This document shows positions 1 to 11,888 of a stretch of DNA of 64,000 bases, piece after piece (the stretch's first letter is position 1; every line of letters starts with the position of its first letter). The notes beneath the pieces are model-generated. The model did not search any database and was not told the origin of the DNA. It saw only the letters and a list, made by a program, of their open reading frames with translations. Made by a program: the position numbers and the translations under genes. The DNA comes from Gnetum montanum (Eukaryota; Streptophyta; Gnetopsida; Gnetales; Gnetaceae), in assembly GCA_015680685.1 (NCBI GenBank), contig MNCI01026467.1, positions 499,862 through 563,861 of the forward strand. Direction: 5' to 3'.

Positions 1-1
1 T

Positions 2-568
2 GTTTAGAGAGCCACTAGCAGTGTTTGCGATGCTGTCCGAAAGATAGAAATGTTTCTTAAAATTTGACCAAGCTTGAAATTCTTGATGCAGAAGTTGAGA
101 GAAAACACCCTCTTGCTTGTCATGAGAGAATTCCATCATGTTAAAATTGCCACCAAAAATCCAAGGAATAGAAGGGAGGCTATGAGTGAGTTCATGCCAC
201 AGTTGGGCGCGTTCGGTAGAGTCATTGGGGGCATAAATAGAAAAAACTCTGAAGGGACCATGTGAGGATGAGAAAACAGCCCAGGTCACTCGGTGACCTA
301 AATCGGACCCGTGCTGAAGGAGTTTGTCTTTCCAATAAGCTGGATACAGAATGGTTGCGCCACCTTTGCCACACCCATGCGAAGTAGCAAGAACAGAAGA
401 ATGGGGAAGAAACCTGTGGGCTGAAAAGGATAATTGTTCGGCTGAGATCTTGATTTCTTGGAGGAGGAGGAAATCCAAAGTGAGATTTAAGCTAGAGATA
501 AAGTTGCTGGCTCTTTTGCGACGAAGCCTGTCAGTTAGGCCTCGGACATTCCAAGATAGGAAGTGCAT
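2..568 (-). CDS. LINE ORF2 N-terminus, APE endonuclease domain (partial)
   Basis: A reading frame of about 189 codons without stops starts at the ATG whose complement is 566-568 and runs off the left edge. The product begins with the L1-type apurinic endonuclease motif LSWNVRGL near residue 4, followed by LLQEIK (metal-binding Glu) and IYAPND. The domain nicks target DNA to prime reverse transcription in non-LTR retrotransposons. The motif normally read GGDFN is GGNFN here (around 137-151), so an Asp that is invariant in active APE domains is lost by a single G-to-A change. The start overlaps the end of ORF1 by about 34 bases in another frame, a normal LINE arrangement. RT lies outside the window. 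The family assignment is firm; activity is unlikely. Confidence 0.85.
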   Translation of the reverse strand, partial: MHFLSWNVRGLTDRLRRKRASNFISSLNLTLDFLLLQEIKISAEQLSFSAHRFLPHSSVLATSHGCGKGGATILYPAYWKDKLLQHGSDLGHRVTWAVFSSSHGPFRVFSIYAPNDSTERAQLWHELTHSLPSIPWIFGGNFNMMEFSHDKQEGVFSQLLHQEFQAWSNFKKHFYLSDSIANTASGSLN

Positions 569-1140
569 GGAGAAGCTCTAGTTGTTATGAGTGACAAGGC
601 GGTAGAAGGATTGGGGTTAGGAGTGTCAATTGTCATAGTAGAGGAAAGAATGGCAAAGGAGTTGCTGGTATTTACAATTAAAGCTGGGTTAGTTTTGGGC
701 AGAGGAGAGGAAGGAGGTGTGGTGGTGTTAGATGCTTTAGCCCTTTTCCTTCCCCTGACCATAACAAACTCATCTCGTAGAAGTGAGTCTTGGATTGATT
801 GTGAGTGGATGATTGGTGCTTTAGACTTGGCCTTAATGAGAGAATGGGATTGAGAGACTCTTGCCTTGAGAGGAGCAGATGAGGAAGAAAGGTGTGAAAC
901 ATTGTTAGAAGTAGAACCGAACTTAATGGGAGCAATTGGTGGGTTAGGTTGAGGAGTGACTACAGGATTGGATTTGGGAGGATTCGTTTGAGATTTTTTC
1001 TTAGCTAGAAAGGGACAGGTGGAAATGTGGTGCTCTGCATGATGGCAGTAGCTACCTCATTGTGATCTAAGATGATTGGTAGTAAACTCATGATTTGTTC
1101 ATAGGAGAACTTGAGTAGAATGTGAATCTTAGTGAATACA
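535..1140 (-). pseudogene. LINE ORF1 C-terminal part (RNA-binding protein)
   Basis: On the minus strand a frame reads from about 1070 to the stop at 535. It is rich in Ser, Pro, Lys and Thr and contains DEFVMVRGRKR (around 740-775), typical of the C-terminal tail of plant LINE ORF1. Upstream, 1025-1080 encodes YCHHAEHHISTC, a decayed CCHC zinc knuckle, and 1080-1140 gives KIHILLKFSYEQI in another frame, so at least one frameshift is present. ORF1 binds LINE RNA. Homology stops near 1140, where GC content falls abruptly, so the copy appears 5'-truncated there. No poly(A) can be seen because the 3' end is outside the window. Confidence 0.7.
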
Positions 1141-2396
1141 TATTTCATTAAAATTGGATTTATATATTATTTTTGGATTTTTTATTTATGAATTATTAGA
1201 GAATTTTTCATAATTATATGATAGATTTTCAAACTTGATTTTTATTTATTAATATATTTTGAAATTTGATTATAAATTCAGTAAAAAACTTGGTTATTAT
1301 ATCGTGAAATGTTTTCAAATTCTTTTATTACTACTTAATATATTTTTAAAATTTAGTTCTTATCTTTTAGACTAAGAATATTTATTAGAGTTTGGTTTTA
1401 TGTCTCTTGGATAAATCTAATTATATAAAGATCATTTTGATTATGAGAAAACTTAACATATAACTTATTAGCTAAACAACTCATCATTATACATCTTTTG
1501 TAATCATATTGTCCATATTTTTTAGTCATTCTTGGTATCTGTCGATATTGTTACAAACCTATTCTTTGTAATGAATTCTTCTTTTGCTTCTTCTTTCTTT
1601 GGTTGCGTCCTTACAACAATTGCTTTTGCTTGTTACTCATGATAGGTCTTGTGGGAAATTTCCTAGTTGGTCAGTCTTACATGGGCTGGGTCTTCTTGGG
1701 CTATTTTAGCAATCCATAGCTTGGCTTGTTACGGACCACTACCTCAATCATAGCTTGCTCCTCTTTATAGTCATCTTCTTCATTTCATTATAACCTTCCA
1801 GATGGTCTTCTTTTTCTTTTTAAGAAACTAGCCAAGATTATAAATGGCTCACCTTGGATCTTCTTGTCCTATTTAGGAATCTAGATATGAACTTCACTTC
1901 TTTCTCTTACGAATAACTTGATAACATTTTTGGTTTCTTAAATCATCATTATGAATCTATGAATTGTAATGGCTCATCTGTTTGATTACATTTATTAATA
2001 CTTACAGCTTTTTTATTTTAGACATGTATCTTTAGTTTCTTATAGCTCTAATTCTAATTTTCTTCTCTGCAATGCTACATCCAATGTCTTTGCTTATGAT
2101 TCATCATTACTTGCACACACTACCTTCTGAATCTCTTATTATTCCTTTCAACATCTTCAGTTCTCCACATCACTTCTTCATAACTAGCTAACATTTGCTT
2201 AAGTTCCATGAATAAGGCCATAATTATTTGCACAATATGTCATGCCCTTTTGTTACAACTTGTTTACAAGTGATTATGAATAATTTTGGATAGTTATGAA
2301 ACTGATGATTTTACATCATATTAGAATTATATTTCAATAGTCTTAAAAATTTAAGTAATTAATCACTTCACAATTAAAAGATTATTTCTTGGTTAA
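1141..2396. other. AT-rich sequence without genes
   Basis: No frame on either strand shows a family motif. Short runs of T and A dominate. The stretch 1560-1910 is slightly richer in GC and could be an old transposon remnant, but nothing in it can be named. Confidence 0.6.
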
Positions 2397-3326
2397 TGAT
2401 GAATCATCAGTTGGTTGGGTTATCTGATAACAAGGCTTCAATAACAAGGCCCCTACGTCAGGTATTCAACGTCACAGCCTCGACATTGGGTACCTAATGT
2501 CGGATGTCCACCATCGGAGCCCAAGACCTGATGTCAAACATTCAATGTTGTGGGATATACACTAGCCTATAAATATAGTGCTTGGGCTCATGATTTGTAG
2601 TCAATTTCAATAGTTTTGCATTAGTTTTTTATAGTTTTGTCAATAGAGTAGCCAAATTCTTGCAGTTTTATTTCGTAATCTTAGAGAATAGTCAATGAGT
2701 GTCCATAGAGTGGATTTGAGTTAGTTGTATGAAGTCTTATTCGACTGGCAATGTACCTAGACATATTCCATGAGTGGCAATAAGATCAAGATTGATTCTT
2801 ATTCATTGCAGCACTTTGACTTAGATTAGATTTACTTTCCATGCAATTTAATTTTCATGTACTTAGTTAATATTTACATTTTCATGCATGTTAATTAATT
2901 AAGCACATAAGTACGATTGCTTTGAGGATGCATATGACTCTTGGTAATCCCAACAATGCTTAATGTTTGGTAACCCAATAACGTTATATGTGTTTAGGAT
3001 GTGCACGGGAAGTGGGATCATATACTTATGTTAGGGTAGTTGATTATTAATTAGCAATTAGATTAGTTGAATTGATTATAAATTAAGTTTCAACCTATTT
3101 TTATCATAGAAAAATAAAATATAAAACAATAAAAATCATATGCCTCACTCTGGACTAAACCATATGTGACAAAGCTACCACTAGTCCAAGTGGAAAGACA
3201 ACAAATTGCGATCAAGGCATAGAGATCTAGATGCCACAACTAGTCCCATCCACAAAATTCAACTGGATTGTGCGTGAATGATTGTGATTCATATGGTTGG
3301 GTGTAGGGGTACCTCATAGCTCATCA
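2397..3326 (+). repeat. Solo LTR related to the A/B/D family
   Basis: The block begins TGATGAATCATC and ends GCTCATCA, the termini shared by the LTRs of A and B. It has the same internal order: imperfect palindromes (CGACATTGGGTACCTAATGTCG-like, around 2478-2505), a TATAAATA box at 2568-2575, an AT-rich middle, the paired TTGGTAATCC/TTGGTAACCC motif (2941-2985), and an end reading GTGTAGGGGTACCTCA. No primer-binding site or gag follows. The flanks are GTTAA and TTTAA, four of five matching as a target-site duplication. A solo LTR left by recombination between two LTRs is the simplest reading. Confidence 0.75.
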
Positions 3327-5751
3327 TTTAATGTAACTCAAAGTGGATATTAAAAAAATCAATATTAGGTATCAAATATAAATACTTATAAAATCATGTA
3401 TGACACTTAATAACTTAGAAACCACCTAAAATCCACATTTAACATTTTAACACTAACTTAGGCCTCATTATAATATCACATTAGAGATCCATGAGAAAAT
3501 CCATAATCATGGCCAAGGTACACATTCATTGAGTGGCCAAAGCATAAAATACATAAACGAATAACCTTTCATCTAATGCTTATCCTTCTTCCAATTCCTC
3601 TTTGTCCATTTCTAAAGAATCTTGTAAGATTTACATGGAAAACATGCAGGAAGAATTAGAACATCTTCAAAATAGAGGAAACTAACTTGAAGGTCCTTAG
3701 AAAAAGATTAGAAGATGATACTCATGTTGTAAAGCACATTGTTGGAACCAACAACAAATATCATTAATTGATGTATTAATTAATATCATTAACATTACTA
3801 TTAATGTATTAATTTATCATTAATTCATGGTTTTCATTTACTTGTAATATTTCTATGAGGTTTCCAACATTACACGTTAGAATAATTATAAGGTTGATAT
3901 TAACTTAAACTAGTCATCAAGGCCTCTTGATCTTATTTCTCTGGATCACCCTCATGAAAATATAACTATTGGATTATATTTATAGCTAGTACCAATGCCA
4001 GAAATATCTTAGAGTCCTAGCTTCTAACTATCACCTAAGGTTTGATACATGATTGCATGCAACTAAGTTAAGGAACTAACTTTGAGATGAACTTATAGTA
4101 AGCAACTAGTCAAAATTGTACTAGTTACCTTCCTACATATCGTGTCAGTTAATGAAATACTATTGATACTAGCTCAATGTCACTAAGTTGATGAATTAAC
4201 TTCAAATTCAATGATGATGACCAACTAGCTAATATTAACAATCTAATTATTATTTTACTAGCTTTTTGATAATTCGATTTCATCCATATACTCTCAAAAT
4301 GTTAGCTAATTATTGTCACTTATGTCATATTACTTCAAAAAATGAACCAAAATTATTTGTAATCCCTAGATCTATTATGACTTGGATCATGATGTATGGT
4401 GACATTACCATCATTGTAGAAAAAAGATTTTGCCAAATGTCCAAAAGATGAAAATAGAAAGCAAACATAATGAAATATGGTAAGTTTGCGAGTTGAAACA
4501 ATAATTAGGATAAATGGACATTTGAAAGGAAAGCTATGTAGGGAAATATTGTAAGAGAAGGAATGTTTTCTCTACCTTAAAGATTTTATGGTGGTAAAGC
4601 TTTAACAAGTAAGAATAAGTTTATATTTAAAAACCTATAGGAGATCTGTCACTCATAGCCATGAGAATTTGAATGAGAGAGTGAGAGAGTCATAGATACA
4701 AAATAGGATTTGGGAAATTCCAATGTTGTGTGACAAGTATTTACTTAAGGGTTCAAATGGTTTATCAATAGTTATGGCCATGTAGTTTAAGTTACCAAGA
4801 GCTACAACATATTTTCCACATCACTAAAAAATGGATTCCAAATGCTTATGACAAAAATAAGAGAATAATTAAAATAAACCCTAATTAAATATATAACATG
4901 TCTTTAAGCTAGATTATTAAATTATCCCAAAAATCATTGAATAATATAAAAATATAAAATATAAAAATAAATATAAATAATACAAATTACCAACAATGGA
5001 CCATGATCATCCTTCCAATCTATTCATCTTAGAAGCAACAAGGGTTGGTAACAATAATTAGGAAGCCCAAAAGTAAAAGGAACAAGAAAATACCAATGTA
5101 TCAAAAGTACATATAAATTGGAAGTAAGGGATTCAAACCTTAAGATGCATATCATTAAGATATAATATAACATGAATAGTTACCAAGAGACAAGGGTTAA
5201 ATCTTATTACTACTTAAAGTGTTATTCAATATATTATACACAAGCTTATAAGAAAATATACTATGATATATTAGTCAAATAAAATACCAATTAAGGGGTT
5301 TAGACATCAAATCTTAAAATATATAAAACTAAGATACACATGTTACCCAAGGGTTAAAGCTTCATGAATACAAGAAATATGTTAGAATACATTAACATAT
5401 ATCACTATCCATAATACAATATAGTATTAGATCCTATGATACTATAAAATACAACCTTATGCCAAAGCATCTAGCCTAGAAAATAAATAACAAATCCAAG
5501 ATCCTAGGTTTAAGATGCCAAGGTATTATACACTCCCACCCTTCAAAGAATCTTCATTCTCAAAGATAACAAACAAGATCTTATCACTTCAAAACAAACA
5601 CATATACTATCATGCGCAACTATAACTTTAAGATTGATACCTACAACACTTGTTAATTCTTTTTACCAAAAATACCTTGACAAACTTTAAAGTTGAGTAA
5701 CCAACAACCATGAATTTACAACCATGTACTGTATCATGCTTTATGATCTTG
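3327..5751. other. AT-rich sequence without genes
   Basis: Very AT-rich DNA with no supportable coding frame, RNA gene or terminal repeats. It contains short direct repeats of TATTAATTATTAAT type around 3765-3830. Nothing else was recognised. Confidence 0.6.
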
Positions 5752-6499
5752 TGTAATAACCCGTATTTTTTGAACATCCTTGGTACGTGTGATTTTTGTA
5801 GAGATTATTATGCTCGCACTTGTATGTTCATATATCTAGTTGGTTTGGTATGTTTTATGCATTATGATGATGTTAATGATGAGATTTTGGTTTTCTAGAT
5901 TATTCATTAATGTTATGTAATTCTTAATATTGAATTATATATATATTTTCTTTTATTACCTTCTAGCAATTGTGCACTAATCTTGTTGTTGAGAGTGGTA
6001 GGATCTCATGAGCTTTTATTGGAAGCACGACATGGATAGTGATTGGTGGTTTGTTTAATTATTAATGTTAAATTATTATAGAATGCATGGAGTGTACTAG
6101 TAGATAAGTGGTAGAGAGCTCCTATAAGTTAACATGTGTGCTATATATATTTTTATATGTGCTTATTTTAGACTTAGTATACTCATCTATATAAGGAAGT
6201 TTTGGATTATACTTTTAGCATTGTATATTTTTATGGTATTTTTCTCTTTTAATGATTGTGTTATGTTAGTGAGTTACATGAGTGAGAGAGTAAGTTATGT
6301 TTAAGATGGAAAATATTTTTGGTAGTTGTATTTTGGCTTTGTGTAAGTTTTGGAAATTGGTGTTTTCTTCTGTTCCATGGCTTTTTGGTCAATCTCTATT
6401 AAAACTTCCACGGTTCATTTCTTCACACACTTTGATAATTTGGAGAGAGGTGCTATGAGATTGCAATTGGGAAATGCTACAGACTTGTAGATTAGTTAT
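5752..6499 (+). repeat. Possible left part of an old LTR interrupted by element A
   Basis: The block opens TGTAATAACCC, close to the inverse of GGGTGTTACA found at 15409-15418. A TATA-like CTATATAAGG lies at about 6188-6197, where an LTR promoter would be expected. If both ends belong together, the LTR would be about 3.5 kb once element A is removed, which is long. No second copy and no primer-binding site after 15418 were found, so this is only a suggestion. Confidence 0.3.
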
Positions 6500-7392
6500 T
6501 GATGGGACGTGATATCGCATAGGCCGCGATATCATGTACGTAATATTGCATCAGCCACTATATCGCATCCCCCGCGATATCGCATACGCGATATCGCGTC
6601 GTCCCCTGTGATATCGCGTACGCGATACCGTAGTTTGCCACAATGTCTATAAATAAGAAGAGGCTCTCCCTTGTTTCAGAAAATTAGATGATAGAGTTAG
6701 ATTGTAGCGAAGCTCTGGTAGTTTGATCCCTCCAAAGATAGATTATTTTTCCCGTGTCTGCCCGCAGTGTGGTGAATGTAATTGTACGACATCCTTTATT
6801 TGAGTGTGACGTACTTGGACACGCACATGATCGGAAATAAAGATCGAGATTACTTCATCATTGCAGCATTCACTTTGTTTATTTATTTATTTAATTGTTA
6901 TTTACTACTTTCCTAATTAGTCTCTCTCATCCTTATCTCATGTTAAACTACAGAATGAGTACAACTTGATTATGAGCATTTAAGTGTGACTACTTGGTAA
7001 CCTAGTGGCTTACCTAGGATTTGCGCTTGGTAATCCTAGTGGTAGTCATGCACGAAGTCCAAAATGTATACGAATAATCAAGGAACGGATGCTCATCGCA
7101 CTTAGGCTAGATTAGATTCTCTTACCCTCTCTCTCTCATAGATTAGTGAATTTAATATCACTTTCCACTGCCTTCAGGAGTAGCATTAGATTAGGGACCC
7201 ATCATACACCTCACTCTAGACTAAACCATACGTGAAAAATATAATACTACTCTAGGTGGGAAGACAGCGAACTGCGACCTAAGGCTAACTATCTAGGTGC
7301 CACAACTAGTCCGTCTATGGAGTTCGACCGAATCGCATGTGAGAACGCTCGTATTCATATGGTTGAGTGTAGGGGTACCTCACCACTCATCA
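6500..7392 (+). repeat. Element A 5' LTR
   Basis: It starts TGATGGGACG and ends CACTCATCA. Relative to the 3' copy it carries 112 extra bases, all in the palindrome-rich U3 segment upstream of TATA. R and U5 share with the other LTRs the phrase GTGTAGGGGTACCTC just before the end. Confidence 0.93.
6506..6655 (+). promoter_or_regulatory. Palindrome cluster and TATA box of the A 5' LTR
   Basis: At least five intact or near-intact GATATCGC units fill 6510-6632. They include perfect palindromes GCGATATCGC (6574-6583) and CGCGATATCGCG (6587-6598). CTATAAATA follows at 6647-6655, the expected core promoter of the LTR. The role as protein-binding sites is inferred from the spacing and symmetry. Confidence 0.7.
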
Positions 7393-7393
7393 T

Positions 7394-7411
7394 TGGCGCC
7401 ATTGCCGGGGA
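7394..7411 (+). other. Primer-binding site, tRNA-Asp type (element A)
   Basis: TGGCGCCATTGCCGGGGA begins two bases after the LTR. It matches the complement of the 3' end of plant tRNA-Asp(GUC), including CCA, at 17 of 18 positions, as recalled from the known tRNA sequence. It primes minus-strand cDNA. Confidence 0.85.
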
Positions 7412-7532
7412 TGATGCTAGTTATCTAGATTAGTTATATCATACAAGGTTGCTGTATAGGACTTAATGATATATCTTTTAGGAAGAAATAATTATTAAAA
7501 GTCACATATAAATTCAGACACATTTTATAACA

Positions 7533-9525
7533 ATGCCTCTCCTACAAGAGTACACTAATGCCACACTTAGTGAGGAAGTTCATTGGAGAACCAACGAACT
7601 ATATGACAATGAAGATTGGAGTATGCAACCCGAAGTAGGGGTTTCTTATAAACATGAATGAAAACAATGTCATCACAATGCACGAAAGCATAACTTAACT
7701 AATGACGATGAACCCCTACTAGCCACTACAAGCCTAACACAAATACAAGAGGCTATTCGAATCTCACGTAGGCATCGTAAAGAGAGCCGTCTACCAAGCT
7801 CGATTTAATCAACTTTCCTACTTTTTCAGGAGGCTATGACTTAGATCCACATCAACATTTACAAGCCTTCTATGATGCCTACACATGGAATAACATTGAT
7901 AACGGGTGGCAAAAACTTAAGCTCTTTCCTATGACACTCGTTGACTAAGAAAAAGTATGATATAGATCGTTAAAACAAAATTCAGTACGATGTTGGTCAA
8001 CAATGGTAGAAGTTTTTAATGAAAAATATCAAACCTACGCAAGAGTTTCAGCCTTGAGGAAACAAATCCAAGGATGGAAAAAAGCAAAACATGAACCCTT
8101 GGACATGGCCTTAGAAAGATACTATGCACTTTTAAACAACTGTTTAGGCCATGGGTTTTTCGAGGAAAGGATAATGTACCATATCATTGATGGGCTACGT
8201 AATAAGACAAGAGAGACCTTAGGAATGTATGCCCAAGGTCAACTATATCAACTACGAACCCATCAAGTCCAAGAGCTTATTAAGTAGGTAGAAAAAGAAG
8301 AAGGAGAATTGGCTAGATGGGAGAGTGTTGAAAAACATCAACGGGACCAAAATCTCAACTTAACAAAGGTCCATGATCATAAAAAGGAGAAATCAGCAAA
8401 TCTCAAGGTGGAAACATCATCTTTGCCAACATAGAAATCATTAGAAGAAGTTGAGGCAAAGATCAATAAGATGTTGAAATGGATGTATCAAAAGTGTGGA
8501 GAATTTATCAATATTATTGGAGATAAAGTTTTGAAAACCCAAGAAGTAGGAAAAAATAGTAGACAATCGGAACGAAGGGATAAGGAAAATAAGAGCTCAA
8601 CTACCAATCATACGTATGAATGCAACATATTCTTGTATGATCACCCCAAGGGTCAATGCCCAATCTTGTCACATTTACATGAGCATTGGGGAAACACGTT
8701 ACATCCAGAGTTCGTACAGAGATACTGTGTTCGATCACAGTGGCAACAATCCCAATCATGGGGGAGACCACCCTTGGACTAGAGACACCCTTCGTATCAT
8801 CTGAACTCAAATTCTTATCACGTTCAACATCCTGTTACTCCAACTGGGGCAACATACTCTATCTCACCATAGTACCATTCTCCTCAATACTATCAACCCA
8901 TGCCTCCAACATAACCACCACCTTGTGCACCTTATACTCCTCCTAACTTTCAACATTCTCGTTCTTTCCCTTCTTATACATTGCCACCAACTGTTCCTAA
9001 GGTGCCTGCACCACAACAACAACCCATGAATGACACTTGTGCTACTACTACTAATAGCAGTGAAAAGCCTCCTCAACATCAAAAGCGTCCTTTCTTTAAA
9101 CACGACCGTAAGAAGGGACAACACAATTCTGAGGCCACTACATCTTCCAACTCAGCACAAGTCCCACACTGTGGTGCACCCTTACCTTCAAACGTAATGC
9201 CTCATGTAACTTCATCAGGGCCACCAACTCACACTCCAACAACAATCCAGCCCAATGAACACAGCCGTAGAGAGCAGCATCCCAATCCTTGCATACCATT
9301 TAATTGTCACAAACATCATAGTGGGTCAACTCGTTATCTAGGAACTACATCATATAAATTTCCCCACTATGCTCATTATAACCAGTGTGTGAAACCCGAT
9401 GGAGTAAATATGACCAAGCTAGAATACTTTCAAAATGCAAGGATCCTAGTCGTCAATTATTTATCCATGTCATCCTCATTCGTTTAGCTATGAGGGATAT
9501 CCCTCATTCTCATATGCAAGATTAA
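7533..9525 (+). pseudogene. gag: Element A gag (broken)
   Basis: Nucleocapsid/capsid precursor of an Athila-like element. The likely start is the ATG at 7533, aligned with B gag at 17555. A conserved capsid segment lies at 7840-8287 (IDNGW, HEPLDMALERYY, RNKTRETLGMYAQGQLY). The knuckle CNIFLYDHPKGQC at about 8618-8656 has lost its second Cys (B has CDVC). A Pro/Gln-rich tail fills 8870-9487 and FSYEGYP-like residues end it near 9500. Several frameshifts and stops break it. In one short stretch (7935-7970) the B sequence LVGQEKVWYRS has become a version with two stops, all by C-to-T or G-to-A change. No product is expected. Confidence 0.85.
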
Positions 9526-10860
9526 TAATCACTTTTTATTTTTCTTTAATTTTTCAATTTTTGTTTTCTGGTTTTTCATTTTTCAACTTCTTGTTTTATC
9601 TTTTTTTATCTTTTTGTGTTTTTGTCTTTTTACTTTTTTTGTAAGTAATCTTGTCTATGAATAAAACACTCATGTGGATCGTTGGTTGAGGTGTGTTCTA
9701 TGTTATTAAGTCATGAGTGAGAAATTATTTGGAACAGTGAGCCCATTACACCCACTCATCCATTCTACAAATAAGAGGTTCTGTTCAAGGGTACAGTGAT
9801 ATTCTTGAAATTTTATAAAATTAAAATTAATTTTGTGTTCATTGTACCTAGAATGAAGAAGGATGTACCAAGAGAAAATGATTAGGGTGTGACATCAAGG
9901 GAACTTTTGGATTCTCTTTGGTGACCTCTATGGGTGTTATCATGCAACATGGTTGTACTAAGATCCTTGTAGATCTAATGAAAAATGGGAGTAAGAGTAA
10001 TCAAAAGGGCACTCAAAAATCCAATGCTGTTCTAGGGGGTTGCACTAGAAAGACATGCACCCATGCGTGAAGGTTGGCAGCTTCTTTGGATTAAGTATTC
10101 AAAAAGAAAAAAAAAACAAAGTGCCACAAAACAAAAATCACTCCTCCCTTGCATAAAATTCCAAGTGATAGTACGCCTTGTTTTTTTGGTACTCTCATAG
10201 TCGCTCATCATGGGGTGAAACAATGCAATGTCACTAATTAGAGGAATGGACTTCCTCCTGATCTTGGAATGACGAGTTAATGACACCTTAATCATGCTTT
10301 ACATGCAGGATTCACTATGCCCTGGGTTAGTTACCTCATGTCCCAATCTCTGCCATCCCTTTTTATAGTTCATCTCATCTCACTGTTCATGTAATTGTTG
10401 CTCGTGTCCCATGTAGCATAGAATTTTCATCTCATTTCAATGATATTTACATGTGTGTGTTTTGTGGAGTTAGTGCAGATTACATTTAACCCTTCTAGTG
10501 CCCATGAACACTTTAAGTGTGGTTACACAAGGGCATTATAGGTTGGAACTTACTTTGGGGAGGACCCACTTGTGTAATCTTTTGTAATTCTCACTTATGA
10601 CATTGCTTAAACACACCATTTCTTATCCTCAGCATAATTTTTAAATGATTTTCTTTCCCTACTATTATCCCTCTGAATTTTAACGTTCCAATGTACCATT
10701 ACATACCCTTTTTCTTACCACCCAAGGTTTTATTGGTAAAATCCACACTGTCATCATTAATTGTGCCTCTGGAAATAATGAAATTGCCCTAGACCTCAAT
10801 TTACAACGTTAATTTCAAGAAAATCTCTTCAAAATTCGGCCTTTTTATTGTGCCTCACAT
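9526..10860 (+). other. Element A spacer between gag and ORF3, with conserved GC-rich block
   Basis: No coding frame is visible, and nothing resembling pol. The spacer aligns by eye with B 19900-21250 (for example CAGTGAGCCCA at 9736 and about 20061). The best conserved stretch, about 10515-10575, contains ACTTTGGGGAGGACCCACTT; B has the same at 20938-20957 and D has it on the minus strand near 54361-54385. Confidence 0.65.
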
Positions 10861-10867
10861 CACTAGG

Positions 10868-10957
10868 AATGAGATATCACGTACGTGATATCGTGTCCCA
10901 CATGATATTGCGTACGCGATGTATCATACGCGATATCACATCCTCGCTGCCTATAAA
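10868..10957 (+). promoter_or_regulatory. Internal LTR-like promoter before ORF3 (element A)
   Basis: Four GATATC or GATAT units in palindromic settings (GATATCACGTACGTGATATC at about 10870-10889, then GATATTGCGTACGCGAT) are followed by CCTATAAATAGG at about 10950-10961. The same motif and the same order, palindromes then TATA, occur in the LTR of this element, although the flanking sequences differ. It sits about 150 bases before the ORF3 remnant, so it probably drove a separate ORF3 transcript. Confidence 0.6.
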
Positions 10958-11099
10958 TAGGTCACCCCCACAACACTTAGCATCATTTTGTCATTCACTC
11001 GGGGGGAGCGATTGCATGACCCTTGCTTTTCTTCGCATATCTCGCTCGTTGGTACTCCGATTTTAATTCCATCTAAACCTGCTTGAACCTAGAGTGTTC

Positions 11100-11723
11100 A
11101 GCTTAGTTGTGGGGGCAGAAGGAGGAGCTGATGTAGTGCCTAAACCAGGACAACAACTCACGTTGCCCCAAGATTGTGTTTAGGCTATCCATGAGAAGTC
11201 CACATTCGCTGTGGTGATTATGGAATTGAACTTTGAATCATTCATAGAGTTCACTCTTGAGGCCATTAGGGATCACCTCAAAGGGTCTCCCTTATGGCCT
11301 ACCCTCTCTTAAAGCAGTGCTTGGTACCTTGGAGAAATGTACCAATTTTGGCACAATAAAGAAGAAGGCACCATGGTTAACAATTATGGTGTGACTATTG
11401 ATTTCTCTATTCAAGCCATTTCAGAAGTATGAAACCTTCTGAATACAGGGACAAAAGTTGCTCAGAACTAGCTGGACACTTTCAAAACCGAGCAACTTAA
11501 TAAATTGTTGACAGAGAATAAAAGGGTGGCGGAAGAAAAAGAGAAGGCTGATTGGGATGCCTCTATGGCACAAGCGCAAACTTACACGCACGCCAAGGCA
11601 CTCAAGGCCTTACAAGAAGAAAAAATCTAGGCCATACTTCAACGCCATCAAATCGCAACACCTGGAGCACAAGAAAAGGAAAAGACACCAATGGAGGAGC
11701 CACCGCCACTAGGAACTACATGA
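11100..11723 (+). pseudogene. Element A ORF3, internally deleted
   Basis: Env-position accessory ORF of unknown function. Visible are MELNFESFIEF (around 11217-11250), WYLGEMYQFWHNKEEG (around 11330-11375) and the coiled-coil segment RVAEEKEKADWDA (around 11524-11565); it ends PPPLGTT before the stop at 11721-11723. B shows the same motifs. The piece between the TKVA motif (about 11455) and the EQLNKLL motif (about 11490) is missing compared with B, where it spans about 1.3 kb. The MAPK start and its upstream intron are also absent. In-frame stops are present. Confidence 0.75.
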
Positions 11724-11888
11724 GTTCCAAATTTTTGTAGTTGTAACCTATTCTGTGTTGTGTCTTTATTTTGTTTTCTTCCCACACTATGACATCATCC
11801 CACTTTTGTTTCCATCTAATAATCCCATACCTATCCACCGTGTAATCATTGTAACTTGAGGACGAGTTTTTATTCAGTCGTGGGGGTA

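Noticed and set aside
7394-7411. A tRNA-Asp gene
   Set aside because: Only the 3'-end complement of the tRNA, including CCA, is present and it follows the LTR, so it is a primer-binding site.
10868-10961. A nested LTR fragment inside element A
   Set aside because: Only the palindrome-TATA portion resembles the LTR. The R/U5 phrases (GCAGCATTCAC, GTAGGGGTACC) and terminal TG/CA are missing.
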